NCBI RefSeq assembly: GCF_902830275.1
Contig: NZ_CADESW010000018.1
Location: forward strand, 62,001 to 126,000
Direction: 5' to 3'
From: Burkholderia stagnalis
Lineage (GTDB): Bacteria > Pseudomonadota > Gammaproteobacteria > Burkholderiales > Burkholderiaceae
Length of the DNA: 64,000 bases
Below the pieces are notes generated by a model. The model did not search any database, was not told the origin of the DNA, and worked only from the letters and a program-made list of their open reading frames with translations. Below, piece after piece: positions 16,684 through 25,108 of this stretch (position 1 is its first letter; each line of letters starts with the position of its first letter). A program made the position numbers and the translations under genes.

Positions 16684-17117
16684 GCGCTTGCTCCGGCAGG
16701 CTGCGCGACATACGGCGCGAGGCAGTCGATCAGCGCGGCGGGATGCGGCACCGCGCGCCGCGTCGCGCGATCGACGGCGACCATCTCGATCGTGATCTGC
16801 GCGACCGGCGCGCCGTCGCGCGTGACGTCGGTCACCCACACCGAGCGCGACACCGTCACGCTCGCGATCCGCGCGCGCAGCGTCAGCGTGTCCTCGAGCC
16901 ACGCGCTCGCGTGGTACACGGCCTCGACGCGGCGCACGATGAACAGCGCGCCGTCCTCCGCGAGCCGCGCGAACGAATAGCCGGCCGCGCGCATCAGCCG
17001 GTTGCGCGCGCGCTCGGCCATCTCGATGTAGCGCGCGTGATAGACAATGCCGCCCGCGTCGGTGTCGGCGTATCCCACTTCGTAATGGAGCGTCGTGTCG
17101 TCTTCGTCAATCCGCAT
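16680..17117 (-). CDS. Acyl thioesterase, YbgC/4HBT type
   Basis: This 145-residue hot-dog thioesterase has the motif YADTDAGGIVYHARY, with the catalytic Asp at residue 18, as in YbgC and 4-hydroxybenzoyl-CoA thioesterases. It would release the acyl chain from a carrier protein or CoA, either as product release or as editing. Length is normal. It lies between the ketoreductase and dehydratase genes. Confidence 0.85.
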   Translation of the reverse strand: MRIDEDDTTLHYEVGYADTDAGGIVYHARYIEMAERARNRLMRAAGYSFARLAEDGALFIVRRVEAVYHASAWLEDTLTLRARIASVTVSRSVWVTDVTRDGAPVAQITIEMVAVDRATRRAVPHPAALIDCLAPYVAQPAGASA

Positions 17118-17165
17118 GGTGCGATTCCGTTGCTGTCTTGCTGAATACAGGGCCCGATGTCCGGG

Positions 17166-17906
17166 TCATCGATTGAAGCCGCCGTCGACGCGCAGCGTCG
17201 TGCCGTGCACGTAGCCGGGTTCGAGCAGGAACTGCACGGCCTGCGCGACCTCGTCCGCGCGCCCGACCCGCTTCGCCGCGCTGCCGCCGACGATGTGCGC
17301 GGTCATCGCGGGCGTGAGCGCCGCGATCATGTCGGTCTCGATGAAGCCCGGCGCGACCGCGTTGGCCGCGAGCCCGGCGTCGCCGTAGCGGCGCGCGAGC
17401 CATTGCGTGAAGCCGATCAGCCCGCCCTTGCTCGCCGCGTAGGCGACCTGCCCTTCCTTGCCGACCACGCCGCCGAGCGACGCGACGTTGACGACCGCCG
17501 GCCGCTGCGCCTTCAGCAGATGCGGCAGCGCCGCGCCCGTCACGCGGATCGCGCCGAGCAGGTTGGTGCGCAGCACGTTCGCGGTGCGTTCGCGCGCGAG
17601 CGTGACGAACGGCGCGTCGTCGACGATGCCCGCGTTGTTCACGAGCGCATCGAGCCCGCCGAAGCGCGCGGCCACGTCGGCGACGAGCGCGCGGCACGCG
17701 TGCGGCGCGGTGATGTCCGCCTGCAGCACCGCGTGCTCGACGCCCGCGCTCGCGAGCGTGTCGGCGAGCCGCGCGCCGGCCGCGGCATCGCCGCGATACG
17801 ACGCGGCCACCCGCCAGCCGGCCGCCGCGAGGCGCCGCACGATCGCGAGGCCGATGCCGCGCGTGCCGCCCGTCACGAGCACCACGCGCCCCGCCGGCGC
17901 GTTCAT
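17166..17906 (-). CDS. 3-oxoacyl-ACP reductase, FabG type
   Basis: This 246-residue SDR enzyme has VTGGTRGIG for NADP(H), NNAG after the fourth strand, and an intact catalytic set N115, S143, Y156 and K160 (VAYAASK). It would reduce 3-oxoacyl-ACP during chain growth. ATG at 17906 overlaps the acyl-CoA dehydrogenase stop. With the KS/CLF pair and dehydratase it makes a discrete, FAS-like elongation module without its own acyltransferase. Confidence 0.87.
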   Translation of the reverse strand: MNAPAGRVVLVTGGTRGIGLAIVRRLAAAGWRVAASYRGDAAAGARLADTLASAGVEHAVLQADITAPHACRALVADVAARFGGLDALVNNAGIVDDAPFVTLARERTANVLRTNLLGAIRVTGAALPHLLKAQRPAVVNVASLGGVVGKEGQVAYAASKGGLIGFTQWLARRYGDAGLAANAVAPGFIETDMIAALTPAMTAHIVGGSAAKRVGRADEVAQAVQFLLEPGYVHGTTLRVDGGFNR

Positions 17907-19072
17907 GCGCGCGGGCGCGAGACGCTGCCCGCGATCACGATCTTCTGGATTTCCGACGTGCCTTCGTAGATGCGCAGCGCGCGCACCTGCCGGTACAGCT
18001 GCTCGGGCACCGAGCCGGCGACGAGGCCGGCCGAGCCGAACAGCTGCACGGTGTCGTCGACCACCTTCGCGACGCCGTCGGTCGCGTACAGCTTCGCCAT
18101 GCTCGCGTGCGCGGCGACGTCGGTCACGCCGGTGTCGAATTCCCACGCGGCGCGCGCGACGAGCAGCGCGGCCGCATCGGCGAAGGTCGCCATGTCGGCG
18201 AGCTTGTCGATGGTGAACTGCTGCTGGATCAGCTTGCCGCCCGCGACCTGGCGCTGGCGCGTCCAGTCGAGCGACGCGGCGAGCGCACGCCGCGCGAAGC
18301 CGAGCGCGGCCGCGCCGACCGTCACGCGGTACAGGTTCAGGATCTCCATCGCGTAGCGGAAGCCCGCGCCGGACGTGCCGATCAGCGCGTCGGCCGGCAG
18401 CGCGACGCGATCGAACGTCAGGCTCGCGAACGCGCGCGGCGCGACCAGCTCGATCTCGCTCGCCGCGAGCCCGGGCGACGTGGCGGGCACCGACAGGAAG
18501 CTGAGGCCGAGCCCGCCGGGCCCGTCGCCGGTGCGCAGCAGCACCGAATGATGATCCGCGATCGTGCCGTTCGACACCCAGGTCTTGCGGCCGTTGATCG
18601 CATAGCCGTCCGCCGTGCGCTCGGCCGCGACCGTCATCGCCGCGAGGTTCGAGCCCGTCTCGGGCTCCGACAACGCGAGCGAGCCGACCGCGGTGCCGTC
18701 GCGCAGCGCGCCGAGCCACGCGGCCTGCTGCGCGGGCGCGCCATACCACGCGATCGGCGCGGCCGCGAGCCCCTGGATCGTGAATGCGAAGTCGACGAGA
18801 TCGTCGAGATACGACAGCGCCTCGCGGATCAGGCACAGGCTGCGCACGTCGGGCCGCGTGCGGCCCGGCGCCGGATCGACCGCGTAGCGCAGCCAGCCGT
18901 GTTCGCCGAGCAGGCGCGTGTACTTGCGGCCGCGCTCGGACGGGTTCAGGTGCGCGTACTCGCGCGGCAGGTACGCATGCGCGTCGACCCATGCTTCGAG
19001 GTCGGCGGCGAGCGTGCGGTGGGCCGCGTCGTAGAACGGCAGGTTCAGGATCGAGGCATCGAAAATCTTCAT
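17903..19072 (-). CDS. Acyl-CoA/acyl-ACP dehydrogenase
   Basis: This 389-residue flavoenzyme has the acyl-CoA dehydrogenase layout: a helical N-domain, LSEPETGSNL in the beta domain for FAD, and RIYEGTSEIQK near the end with the likely catalytic base E370. It would make an alpha,beta-double bond in an acyl thioester, or act as an N-hydroxylating relative; some biosynthetic members do the latter. It overlaps the ketoreductase gene and lies next to the AurF-type gene. Carrier (CoA or ACP) cannot be told from sequence. Confidence 0.85.
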   Translation of the reverse strand: MKIFDASILNLPFYDAAHRTLAADLEAWVDAHAYLPREYAHLNPSERGRKYTRLLGEHGWLRYAVDPAPGRTRPDVRSLCLIREALSYLDDLVDFAFTIQGLAAAPIAWYGAPAQQAAWLGALRDGTAVGSLALSEPETGSNLAAMTVAAERTADGYAINGRKTWVSNGTIADHHSVLLRTGDGPGGLGLSFLSVPATSPGLAASEIELVAPRAFASLTFDRVALPADALIGTSGAGFRYAMEILNLYRVTVGAAALGFARRALAASLDWTRQRQVAGGKLIQQQFTIDKLADMATFADAAALLVARAAWEFDTGVTDVAAHASMAKLYATDGVAKVVDDTVQLFGSAGLVAGSVPEQLYRQVRALRIYEGTSEIQKIVIAGSVSRPRA

Positions 19073-19109
19073 ACGGCTCCAGGCAGGGCGTGTTGGTCGA
19101 AGGCGCGCA

Positions 19110-20036
19110 TCAGGCGAACGAGAACGGCGCGGCGATGCCGAGCTCGTCGAACAGGCTGCCGAGCGTCGCGTAGTCGCGGTTCAGCCGCACGCCGCGCGTG
19201 CGCGCTTCCAGGCGCGCGAGAATGCGCTCGCGCCCCGGCACGTCGAGGAATTCGAGGATCGATTCCCACGCGCTCGCGTCGGGCGTCGTGTAGACGTCGA
19301 GCGCGGCGGCGATCTCGTCGCGGAACGTCTGCTGCCCGTCGGCGTCGAGCGCGCGGTAAACCGACGCGACGATCTCGTGGAACGCGGTGCTGTGCGCGGC
19401 TTCGTCGCGGCGGTGCATGTCGGTGTTGATGCGGTTCAGCGGCTGGATCGTCGTATCGTTCGACACCTGGTTCAGGTACGCGTTGATCGACATCTCGGCC
19501 ACCGACGCATACGCGAGCCGCACGATCGCCGCATGGTGCGCATCGCGCGCCTGCGCGAGGCGTTCGCGCTGCCCCGCGCCGACGCGCGGCTCGGGCATCG
19601 TGTAGCCGTCGAGCGCATGCCGCTCGCGCGCGCAGTGGCACACGTCGAGGCACATCAGGATGTGGAACTGCTCGTCGACCTGCACCTGCGCGAGCACCTG
19701 CTTGAGCTGCGCATCGCCCGCGCCCGGCAGGCGGCCCTTCAGCAGCAGGCTGCACAGCGGCTGGACGATCTCGTCCTCGAGGTACATCGCCTTCTCGTTG
19801 TAGGCGACCCAGGCGGCGCCGAGAAAGCGCAGCTTCTGCGCGTCGGTCAGCTTGACGAAATCCTCGTCGTCCCAGAACGGCACCATCGACACCGGGAATT
19901 CGGGAATCGTGTCGTCGCAGTACTGCGTGAGGTCGAGCCGTTCCTGGCGCACCGCGACGCGGTGGTTCCAGCTCGCGCCGAGGCGTTCGACGACCTTCTG
20001 CGTGAAGCTCGCATCGTGATTGAGCGTCGTGTACAT
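19110..20036 (-). CDS. AurF-type diiron N-oxygenase
   Basis: This 308-residue protein has a ferritin-like diiron site: acidic residues in YLEDEI (E87/E89), the ExxH pair E122-H125 (DEQFH), E181 and the ExxH pair E212-H215 (RRDEAAHSTAFH). The segment KQVLAQVQVDEQFHILMCLDVC strongly resembles AurF and CmlI, which oxidise amines to hydroxylamines or nitro groups with O2. Length is normal. Electrons could come from the cluster ferredoxin and reductase. It is the best clue that the product carries an N-O function, but the family also includes C-oxygenases. Confidence 0.8.
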   Translation of the reverse strand: MYTTLNHDASFTQKVVERLGASWNHRVAVRQERLDLTQYCDDTIPEFPVSMVPFWDDEDFVKLTDAQKLRFLGAAWVAYNEKAMYLEDEIVQPLCSLLLKGRLPGAGDAQLKQVLAQVQVDEQFHILMCLDVCHCARERHALDGYTMPEPRVGAGQRERLAQARDAHHAAIVRLAYASVAEMSINAYLNQVSNDTTIQPLNRINTDMHRRDEAAHSTAFHEIVASVYRALDADGQQTFRDEIAAALDVYTTPDASAWESILEFLDVPGRERILARLEARTRGVRLNRDYATLGSLFDELGIAAPFSFA

Positions 20037-20067
20037 GTGTGTATCGGTTGTCCGTGAATGGCGGCGC

Positions 20068-20877
20068 TCACGCGAACGCGAGCGGGCCGAACGCGCGGCG
20101 CTGCTCGGCGTCGAGCGAGCGCAGCAGGCGGCGCGCGAAATAGAAGAACGACGCGCGCGAGCGCGTGTCCTGCAGGATCCAGTCGTGCGCTTCGCGCGCG
20201 AGCGCCGGATCGATGTCGACGATCTCGCCGGCCGCCTCGGCCAGCAATTGCAGCCGCGCCGCGCGCTCGCACTGCACGGCGACCACGCAGGCCTCCTCGA
20301 CCGAGCGGCCGACCACGACGATGCCGTGGTGCGCGAGCAGCACCGCGCGCCGCTGGCCGAGCGCGCCGGCGATCAGCTCGCCCTCGCTGTTGCCGACCGG
20401 CAGCCCCGGCCATTCGGGAAGATGCGCGACGTCGTCGTACAGCATGCACGCGTCCATCTGCGACACCTTCAGCGAGCGCCCGATCATCCCGAGCGCGCAC
20501 AGGTGCGGCGGGTGCGTGTGCACGATGCACTGCGCGTCGGGCCGCGCGCGGTAGATCCACGTGTGGAAGCGGTTCGCGGGGTTCGCCATCCCGTCGCCGT
20601 CGAGCACGTTCAGATCCTCGTCGACGGTCAGCACGTTCGCATCGGTCACCTCGTCGAAGCCGAGCCCGAGGCGCTGCGTGTAAAACGTGCCGGGCGCCTC
20701 CGCGCGCGCGGTGATCTGCCCCGCGAGCCCGGAATCGTGCCCGTGCGAAAACAGGATCCCGCAGGTGAGCGCCACCTTCTGGCGCACCGTGGCGTCGAGC
20801 GAGGCGAGATGCGTGCGCATCTCGCCCTGCGCGCGGGCCACGAGCGTCGCCTTGTCCATCGTCAGCGTGTCGGCCAT
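20068..20877 (-). CDS. Class II aldolase/adducin-domain protein
   Basis: This 269-residue protein has the class II aldolase fold, with metal ligands in VHTHPPH (after CI) and in LLAHHGIVVVG further on, and an early ILFSHGHDSGLAGQITAR substrate loop. Members bind Zn or another divalent metal and carry out aldol cleavage, epimerisation or decarboxylation. GAGG precedes the ATG. It lies between the AurF-type and haem-oxygenase-like genes. It might join or cleave a C-C bond in the product, but the exact reaction is unknown. Confidence 0.78.
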   Translation of the reverse strand: MADTLTMDKATLVARAQGEMRTHLASLDATVRQKVALTCGILFSHGHDSGLAGQITARAEAPGTFYTQRLGLGFDEVTDANVLTVDEDLNVLDGDGMANPANRFHTWIYRARPDAQCIVHTHPPHLCALGMIGRSLKVSQMDACMLYDDVAHLPEWPGLPVGNSEGELIAGALGQRRAVLLAHHGIVVVGRSVEEACVVAVQCERAARLQLLAEAAGEIVDIDPALAREAHDWILQDTRSRASFFYFARRLLRSLDAEQRRAFGPLAFA

Positions 20878-20889
20878 TACGTCCTCGCG

Positions 20890-21606
20890 TTACTGGATCG
20901 TCTCGAGCTGCGCGGCCTGCGCAGCCTCGCGCTGCGCGAAACCGGCCTCGATTGAATCGAAGAACGCCAGGCGCGCGTCGACGAGCGCGTAGCCGGCGCT
21001 CAGCATCGCGGGGATCTGCTCGGGGTCGCGCTGCGCGATGTCGACCATGATGTCGCGCATCGTCTCCGCGTGGCCGTCGTCGCACTCGACGTGGATGTGG
21101 AAGAACGACAGCGCCGGCGCGGCGACGCCGTGCCGCTCGAAGCCCTTGATGATGTCCGCGTAGACGGTCGGCACCAGCGCCTCCGCGCCGAGGCACAGCG
21201 CGGCGAGGCCGCGCGACGCGTCCGGGTGGCGGCAGTGGTCGAACATCGCGTCGATCAGGCGGCGCGTGCCGATCAGCGGCTGCGCGCCTTCCGTCGTCAG
21301 CCCGAAGTGCTCGAGCATCGCGCGGTATACGAGGCTGTGCGGCGTCTCGCTGTCGTCGGTCAGGCCGAGTTCCTCGCACAGGTTGCCGGCGAGCTTCAAC
21401 ACGTCCGCGTTGTTCGGCAGGTTCGCCATCAGCGCGCACAGGTAGCGCGTGAAGTAGCTGCTGTAGAGCCCCTGCTGGACGAGAAACAGCTTCAGCTCGT
21501 CGAGCGGCACGTCGCCTTCGCGGCAGCGCGCGAGAAAGGAATGATCGCGAATCCGTTCGACCAGCTCGGCCTTCGCTTCTTCCAGCACGGTCAGATGCAT
21601 CTTCAT
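20890..21606 (-). CDS. Haem-oxygenase-like diiron oxidase (HDO)
   Basis: This 238-residue all-helical protein fits the HDO family (UndA, CADD, SznF-type domains). NLCEELG gives E79, then H90, E142 (LGAEALVP), and the last helix carries H172-x3-D176-x2-H179, the spacing seen in CADD. Such enzymes bind two irons and carry out O2-dependent decarboxylation, C-C cleavage or N-oxygenation. A GGAG site lies before the ATG at 21606, inside the end of the hydrolase gene. With the AurF-type protein it gives the cluster two unrelated diiron oxygenases. Confidence 0.75.
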   Translation of the reverse strand: MKMHLTVLEEAKAELVERIRDHSFLARCREGDVPLDELKLFLVQQGLYSSYFTRYLCALMANLPNNADVLKLAGNLCEELGLTDDSETPHSLVYRAMLEHFGLTTEGAQPLIGTRRLIDAMFDHCRHPDASRGLAALCLGAEALVPTVYADIIKGFERHGVAAPALSFFHIHVECDDGHAETMRDIMVDIAQRDPEQIPAMLSAGYALVDARLAFFDSIEAGFAQREAAQAAQLETIQ

Positions 21607-21609
21607 CGG

Positions 21610-22608
21610 TCATTGCTCCTTGTCAGATTGATCGTTCGCTTGCGGCGCGGCCCGGCCGCTACCGCCGTCGTTCAGGAAGGCCGCGACCCGGTCCTGCAGC
21701 GCGCGGCTGGTGTACACGCCGAAATGGCCGGCGTCGTCGATCGTCTCGAGCGTCGCGCCGGCAAGCGCGTCCGCCACGCCGCGCGACGTCGCGGCGTGAA
21801 TCACGTCGTCGCGCGCGCCGTGCAGCACGAGCGCGGGCAGCGCGAGGCGGGCCAGGCGCGCGGCCCAGTCCTCGCGCAGGCACGCGGCCTGCATGGCGGC
21901 GTAGCGGCAGATCGATGCGTCGTCGCCGAACGGCAGCCCGTTCAGCGTCGCGAGCTGGTAGTCGAGCGAGCCGTCGTCGACGCGCCGCGCCTGGTTCAGC
22001 AGCACCCGCACGAGCCCCGCGTACGCCGCGCCGCCGTCGGCGATGCGCTGCCACAGCGGCAGCACGGATTTCTGGTACAGCGTGCGCTCGGTGACGCCCG
22101 CGACTTCCATCGACGGGCTCACGATCACGAGCCGCCCGGCGGCCAGCAGGCGCTCGTCGAGCGCATACGCGGCGATGTTCGCGCCGGAGCAGTACGCGAC
22201 GATTGCCGCGACGTGCCCGTTCGCGCGCCCGTTCGCATGCCCATTCGCGCCGCCGAGCGCGGCGAGCACGTCGGCCGCGTCCTGCGCATGCCGGGCGAGC
22301 GACAGGTCGGCCGCCTCGCCGACGCCATCGGGCAGCCCGCGCGATTCCCACAGGATCACGCGGTGCCGCTCGGCGAGGCGCGCGGCCAGCGGCGCGACGA
22401 ATGCGGCGGACACGCCGAGCGCGTTGACGACGAGCACCGTCGGCGCGTCGGGGTCGCCCGCTTCGAACGCGGCGAGCGGCACGCCGTCGCTTGCGGTCAC
22501 GGTGTGCGCCGCGAGCGCGTCGAGCGGACGCAGCGCATCGAATGCGCGCTGCCGCGCATCGAGGTAAGGCAGCGCCGCACGCGGGCGCGCTTCGATCAGA
22601 TCGGCCAT
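21610..22608 (-). CDS. Alpha/beta hydrolase with Cys nucleophile elbow
   Basis: This 332-residue alpha/beta hydrolase has the elbow sequence AYCSGAN, putting Cys140 where most relatives have Ser, as in dienelactone hydrolases. An Asp in HGARDDVIH and a His in DDAGHFGVY complete a triad. It resembles the hydrolases that act on short polyester or lipid acyl groups. Residues 121-132 are a tandem ANGH-ANGR-ANGH repeat just before the elbow, likely a recent codon duplication. A role in releasing or transferring the acyl product is possible. Confidence 0.72.
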   Translation of the reverse strand: MADLIEARPRAALPYLDARQRAFDALRPLDALAAHTVTASDGVPLAAFEAGDPDAPTVLVVNALGVSAAFVAPLAARLAERHRVILWESRGLPDGVGEAADLSLARHAQDAADVLAALGGANGHANGRANGHVAAIVAYCSGANIAAYALDERLLAAGRLVIVSPSMEVAGVTERTLYQKSVLPLWQRIADGGAAYAGLVRVLLNQARRVDDGSLDYQLATLNGLPFGDDASICRYAAMQAACLREDWAARLARLALPALVLHGARDDVIHAATSRGVADALAGATLETIDDAGHFGVYTSRALQDRVAAFLNDGGSGRAAPQANDQSDKEQ

Positions 22609-22612
22609 CGCT

Positions 22613-23542
22613 TCACTCCGGGATCGGTTGGTTGTCGACGACCACGCACGTGGCGAGCGTGCCGAGGCCTTTTACGACCAGCGCATGCCGGCCAGGGGCC
22701 CACGCGCCGGCCAGGCCGGCCGCGAGCGCGACGGGCGCGCTGGCGGCGAGCCGGTCGATCGCGCCCGGCGCGCCGGGGCGCACGACGTGCACGGCCGGCG
22801 CGGCATCGGCTCCGTCGCCCGCCACGCCGTGCAGCGCGGCCGCGATCAGCGCCGGAAAGCCGCGCGCCTGCGCCGCGTCGAACGCGTCGTCGTCGAACGC
22901 CTGCTGCGACCAGCCGACGATCCGGCCGAGGTCGCCCTGCTGTGGCTCGCCCCCCGCGAGCCACAGCAGGCCCGCGCCGGGATGCAGCGCGCGGGCGTCG
23001 GCGAGCGGCGCGTCGGCGCGCGCGACGTAGCGGGCGCTCGGCAGGTCGAAGCCGCCCGCGCACACCGCGTCCGCGTGGCCGGCCGCGATCTGCCGGCACG
23101 CGCCGACGATCGCGTCGAGCCCGGCCTGGTAGCCGAGGAAGGTCAGGTTCGGGCCGCGCCAGTCGAACAGCGACGCGACGATCGCGGCGGTCGCGTTCGG
23201 CAGGCCGGTCGCGTACCACGACGGCGTGACCTGCGCGAAACCTTCCGCGCGCACGGTGCCGAGGCATTGCTCGGCAACGTCGATCGCACCGAACAGCGTG
23301 CCGAAGCTCACGCCGATCCGGCCGGCCGGCGTGGCGCGGTCGGTTTCGCCGAGCGCGGCGCGCAGCCGCTCGGCGGCGGCCAGCGTCATCCGCGCCTTCA
23401 CCGGCAGCGGGCCGACCTTGCGCGAGCGGCGCTCGGCGTGCAGGTGCGCATCGGTCAGCACGCCGTCGTCGGCGGGCACGATCGCGGCGGCCGCCGCGAT
23501 CCGGAACGCGCGGCGGGGCGCGCGGGGCGTCACGGCGCTCAT
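22613..23542 (-). CDS. Ketosynthase-like chain-length factor
   Basis: This 309-residue thiolase-fold protein overlaps the ketosynthase gene by ATGA. The residue at the active-site position is Gln139 (LGYQAGLDA), not Cys, exactly the change found in type II PKS chain-length factors. The His pair of active ketosynthases is also gone, and the protein is about 100 residues shorter than a normal KS. It probably forms a heterodimer with the KS and sets chain length or acts as a decarboxylase/initiation subunit. Confidence 0.78.
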   Translation of the reverse strand: MSAVTPRAPRRAFRIAAAAAIVPADDGVLTDAHLHAERRSRKVGPLPVKARMTLAAAERLRAALGETDRATPAGRIGVSFGTLFGAIDVAEQCLGTVRAEGFAQVTPSWYATGLPNATAAIVASLFDWRGPNLTFLGYQAGLDAIVGACRQIAAGHADAVCAGGFDLPSARYVARADAPLADARALHPGAGLLWLAGGEPQQGDLGRIVGWSQQAFDDDAFDAAQARGFPALIAAALHGVAGDGADAAPAVHVVRPGAPGAIDRLAASAPVALAAGLAGAWAPGRHALVVKGLGTLATCVVVDNQPIPE

Positions 23543-24759
23543 GCGCTCGCCTCCTCGTAGGCGCGTGTGGCGTCGGCGACGACCATCACGCAGTTGTTGC
23601 CGCCGAAGCCGAATGCGTCGACCAGCACGCTGTCGCCCACCAGCGGCAGGCCGTCGCCGTCCGCGATCCGCACGTCGCCGAGCGCGTCGTCGCGCACGTC
23701 GAGGTTCGCGGTGGGCGGCAGCCGCCGCCGCGCGAGCGCGAGCGCCGCCGCGACGAGCGAGAACGTGCCGGCCGCCGCCTGCGGATGGCCGAGCGTCGAC
23801 TTGATCGACGTGACGGGCGGCAGCGCGTCGTGGCCGAAGGTGTCGGCAAACGCGCGGCGCAGCGCGGCGATTTCGGCGCCGTCGTTGGTCGGCGTGCCAG
23901 TGCCGTGCGCAAACACGCCGCCGAGCGCATCGGCGCACACGCCGCTCGCCGCGAGCGCGGCGGCGATCGTGCGCGCGACGCCGTCGACGTCGGGCGCGGT
24001 CGCGTGGGCCGCGTCGCAGCCCGACGCGTAGCCGGTCACGACCGCGCGGATCGGCGCGCGGCGCGCGAGCGCCGCGTCGAGCGGTTCGAGGCACACGCAC
24101 GCGGCGCCTTCGGACAGCACCACGCCCTGCCGGTTGCCGCTGAACGGCCGGCAGCGGTCGCCGGTCGCGACGCGCAGCCCGTTGAAGCCGCAGATCGTGT
24201 ATTCGAGCAGCACGTCGACGCCGCCCGCGATCATCACGTCGGCCTCGCCGGCCAGCAGCGCGTCGATCGCGAGCGCCGGCGCGAGCAGGCCCGACGAACA
24301 GGCGGTGGACAGCACCGCGAGCGGGCCGCGCCAGCGCCCGTCGCGGCCCGGCAGCACCGCGCTCGCGTCGAGGTCGGCCGTGCGCGCGGCGTCGCCGCCG
24401 TGCGCGCCGACCAGGCGGTTCTCCGCCACTTCGACGCCGGCCGTGGTCGTGCCGAGCATGCAGCCGATCCGCAGGTCGCCGAGCGCGTCGGCCAGGCCCG
24501 CATCGGCGAGCGCGTGGCCGACCGCGTGGCGCGCCAGCGCGGCCGCGCGGTTCTCGACGCCGGACCAGGCCGGTTCGAGCCCGCGCCATGCCGCCTCGGG
24601 CACCGCGATCACGTTGTCGGCCGGATAGCCGGCGAGCGGCCGCTTCGGCCACGGCCCGTTCAGCACCGCGCGCGATTCCAGCGCGCGCCACAGCGCGTCG
24701 GGGGTCGCGCCGGCCGGCGACAGCACGCCGAAGCCGGTGATGGCGATCGGGGTCGTCAT
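23539..24759 (-). CDS. Beta-ketoacyl-ACP synthase (KS alpha)
   Basis: This 406-residue condensing enzyme of the FabF/KSalpha type has an intact active site: Cys154 (STACSSG), His285 (AHGTGTPTND) and His325 with Lys320 (KSTLGHPQAAAG). It would extend an acyl chain by two carbons from malonyl-ACP. It overlaps the second ACP gene upstream and the chain-length factor gene downstream, which is the KS/CLF arrangement of type II polyketide and aryl-polyene systems. The cluster has no acyltransferase, so host FabD probably loads malonate. Confidence 0.9.
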   Translation of the reverse strand: MTTPIAITGFGVLSPAGATPDALWRALESRAVLNGPWPKRPLAGYPADNVIAVPEAAWRGLEPAWSGVENRAAALARHAVGHALADAGLADALGDLRIGCMLGTTTAGVEVAENRLVGAHGGDAARTADLDASAVLPGRDGRWRGPLAVLSTACSSGLLAPALAIDALLAGEADVMIAGGVDVLLEYTICGFNGLRVATGDRCRPFSGNRQGVVLSEGAACVCLEPLDAALARRAPIRAVVTGYASGCDAAHATAPDVDGVARTIAAALAASGVCADALGGVFAHGTGTPTNDGAEIAALRRAFADTFGHDALPPVTSIKSTLGHPQAAAGTFSLVAAALALARRRLPPTANLDVRDDALGDVRIADGDGLPLVGDSVLVDAFGFGGNNCVMVVADATRAYEEASA

Positions 24760-25064
24760 GACGCGTCCTTCCCGGCCTCGCCGGCGGCAAGCGCCTCGAC
24801 GATGCCGTCGACCAGCGACGCGAGCGACAGCCCGACCAGCCGCTCGGGCGGAAACGCGATCGCGTGCTGCAGCTGGCAGCGCACGACCAGGTCGATCAGC
24901 TCGACCGACGTGAAACCCGCGTCGACGAGCGGCAGGCCGGCGTCGAGCGCGTCCGGCGCGACGTGCAGCGTCGCCGCGAGCGTCGCGCGCCATTCGGCGA
25001 GCAGCTGCGCGCGCAGCGGCTGCGACGCGACGGCGGGTTCGGGGATGAGCGATTGGGCGTCCAC
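24756..25064 (-). CDS. Acyl carrier protein (second of three)
   Basis: This 102-residue carrier protein has the phosphopantetheine Ser at S53 in DAGFTSVELIDL. The N-terminal 15 residues are an extension not usual for AcpP. The GTG start at 25064 has AAGGA upstream. It directly precedes the KS gene with an ATGA overlap and is the most likely partner of the KS/CLF pair. Confidence 0.85.
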   Translation of the reverse strand: MDAQSLIPEPAVASQPLRAQLLAEWRATLAATLHVAPDALDAGLPLVDAGFTSVELIDLVVRCQLQHAIAFPPERLVGLSLASLVDGIVEALAAGEAGKDAS

Positions 25065-25108
25065 GGAGCAATCCTTGTTGGTCGTCGGGTTCGTCGATAT
25101 CGGAAACA

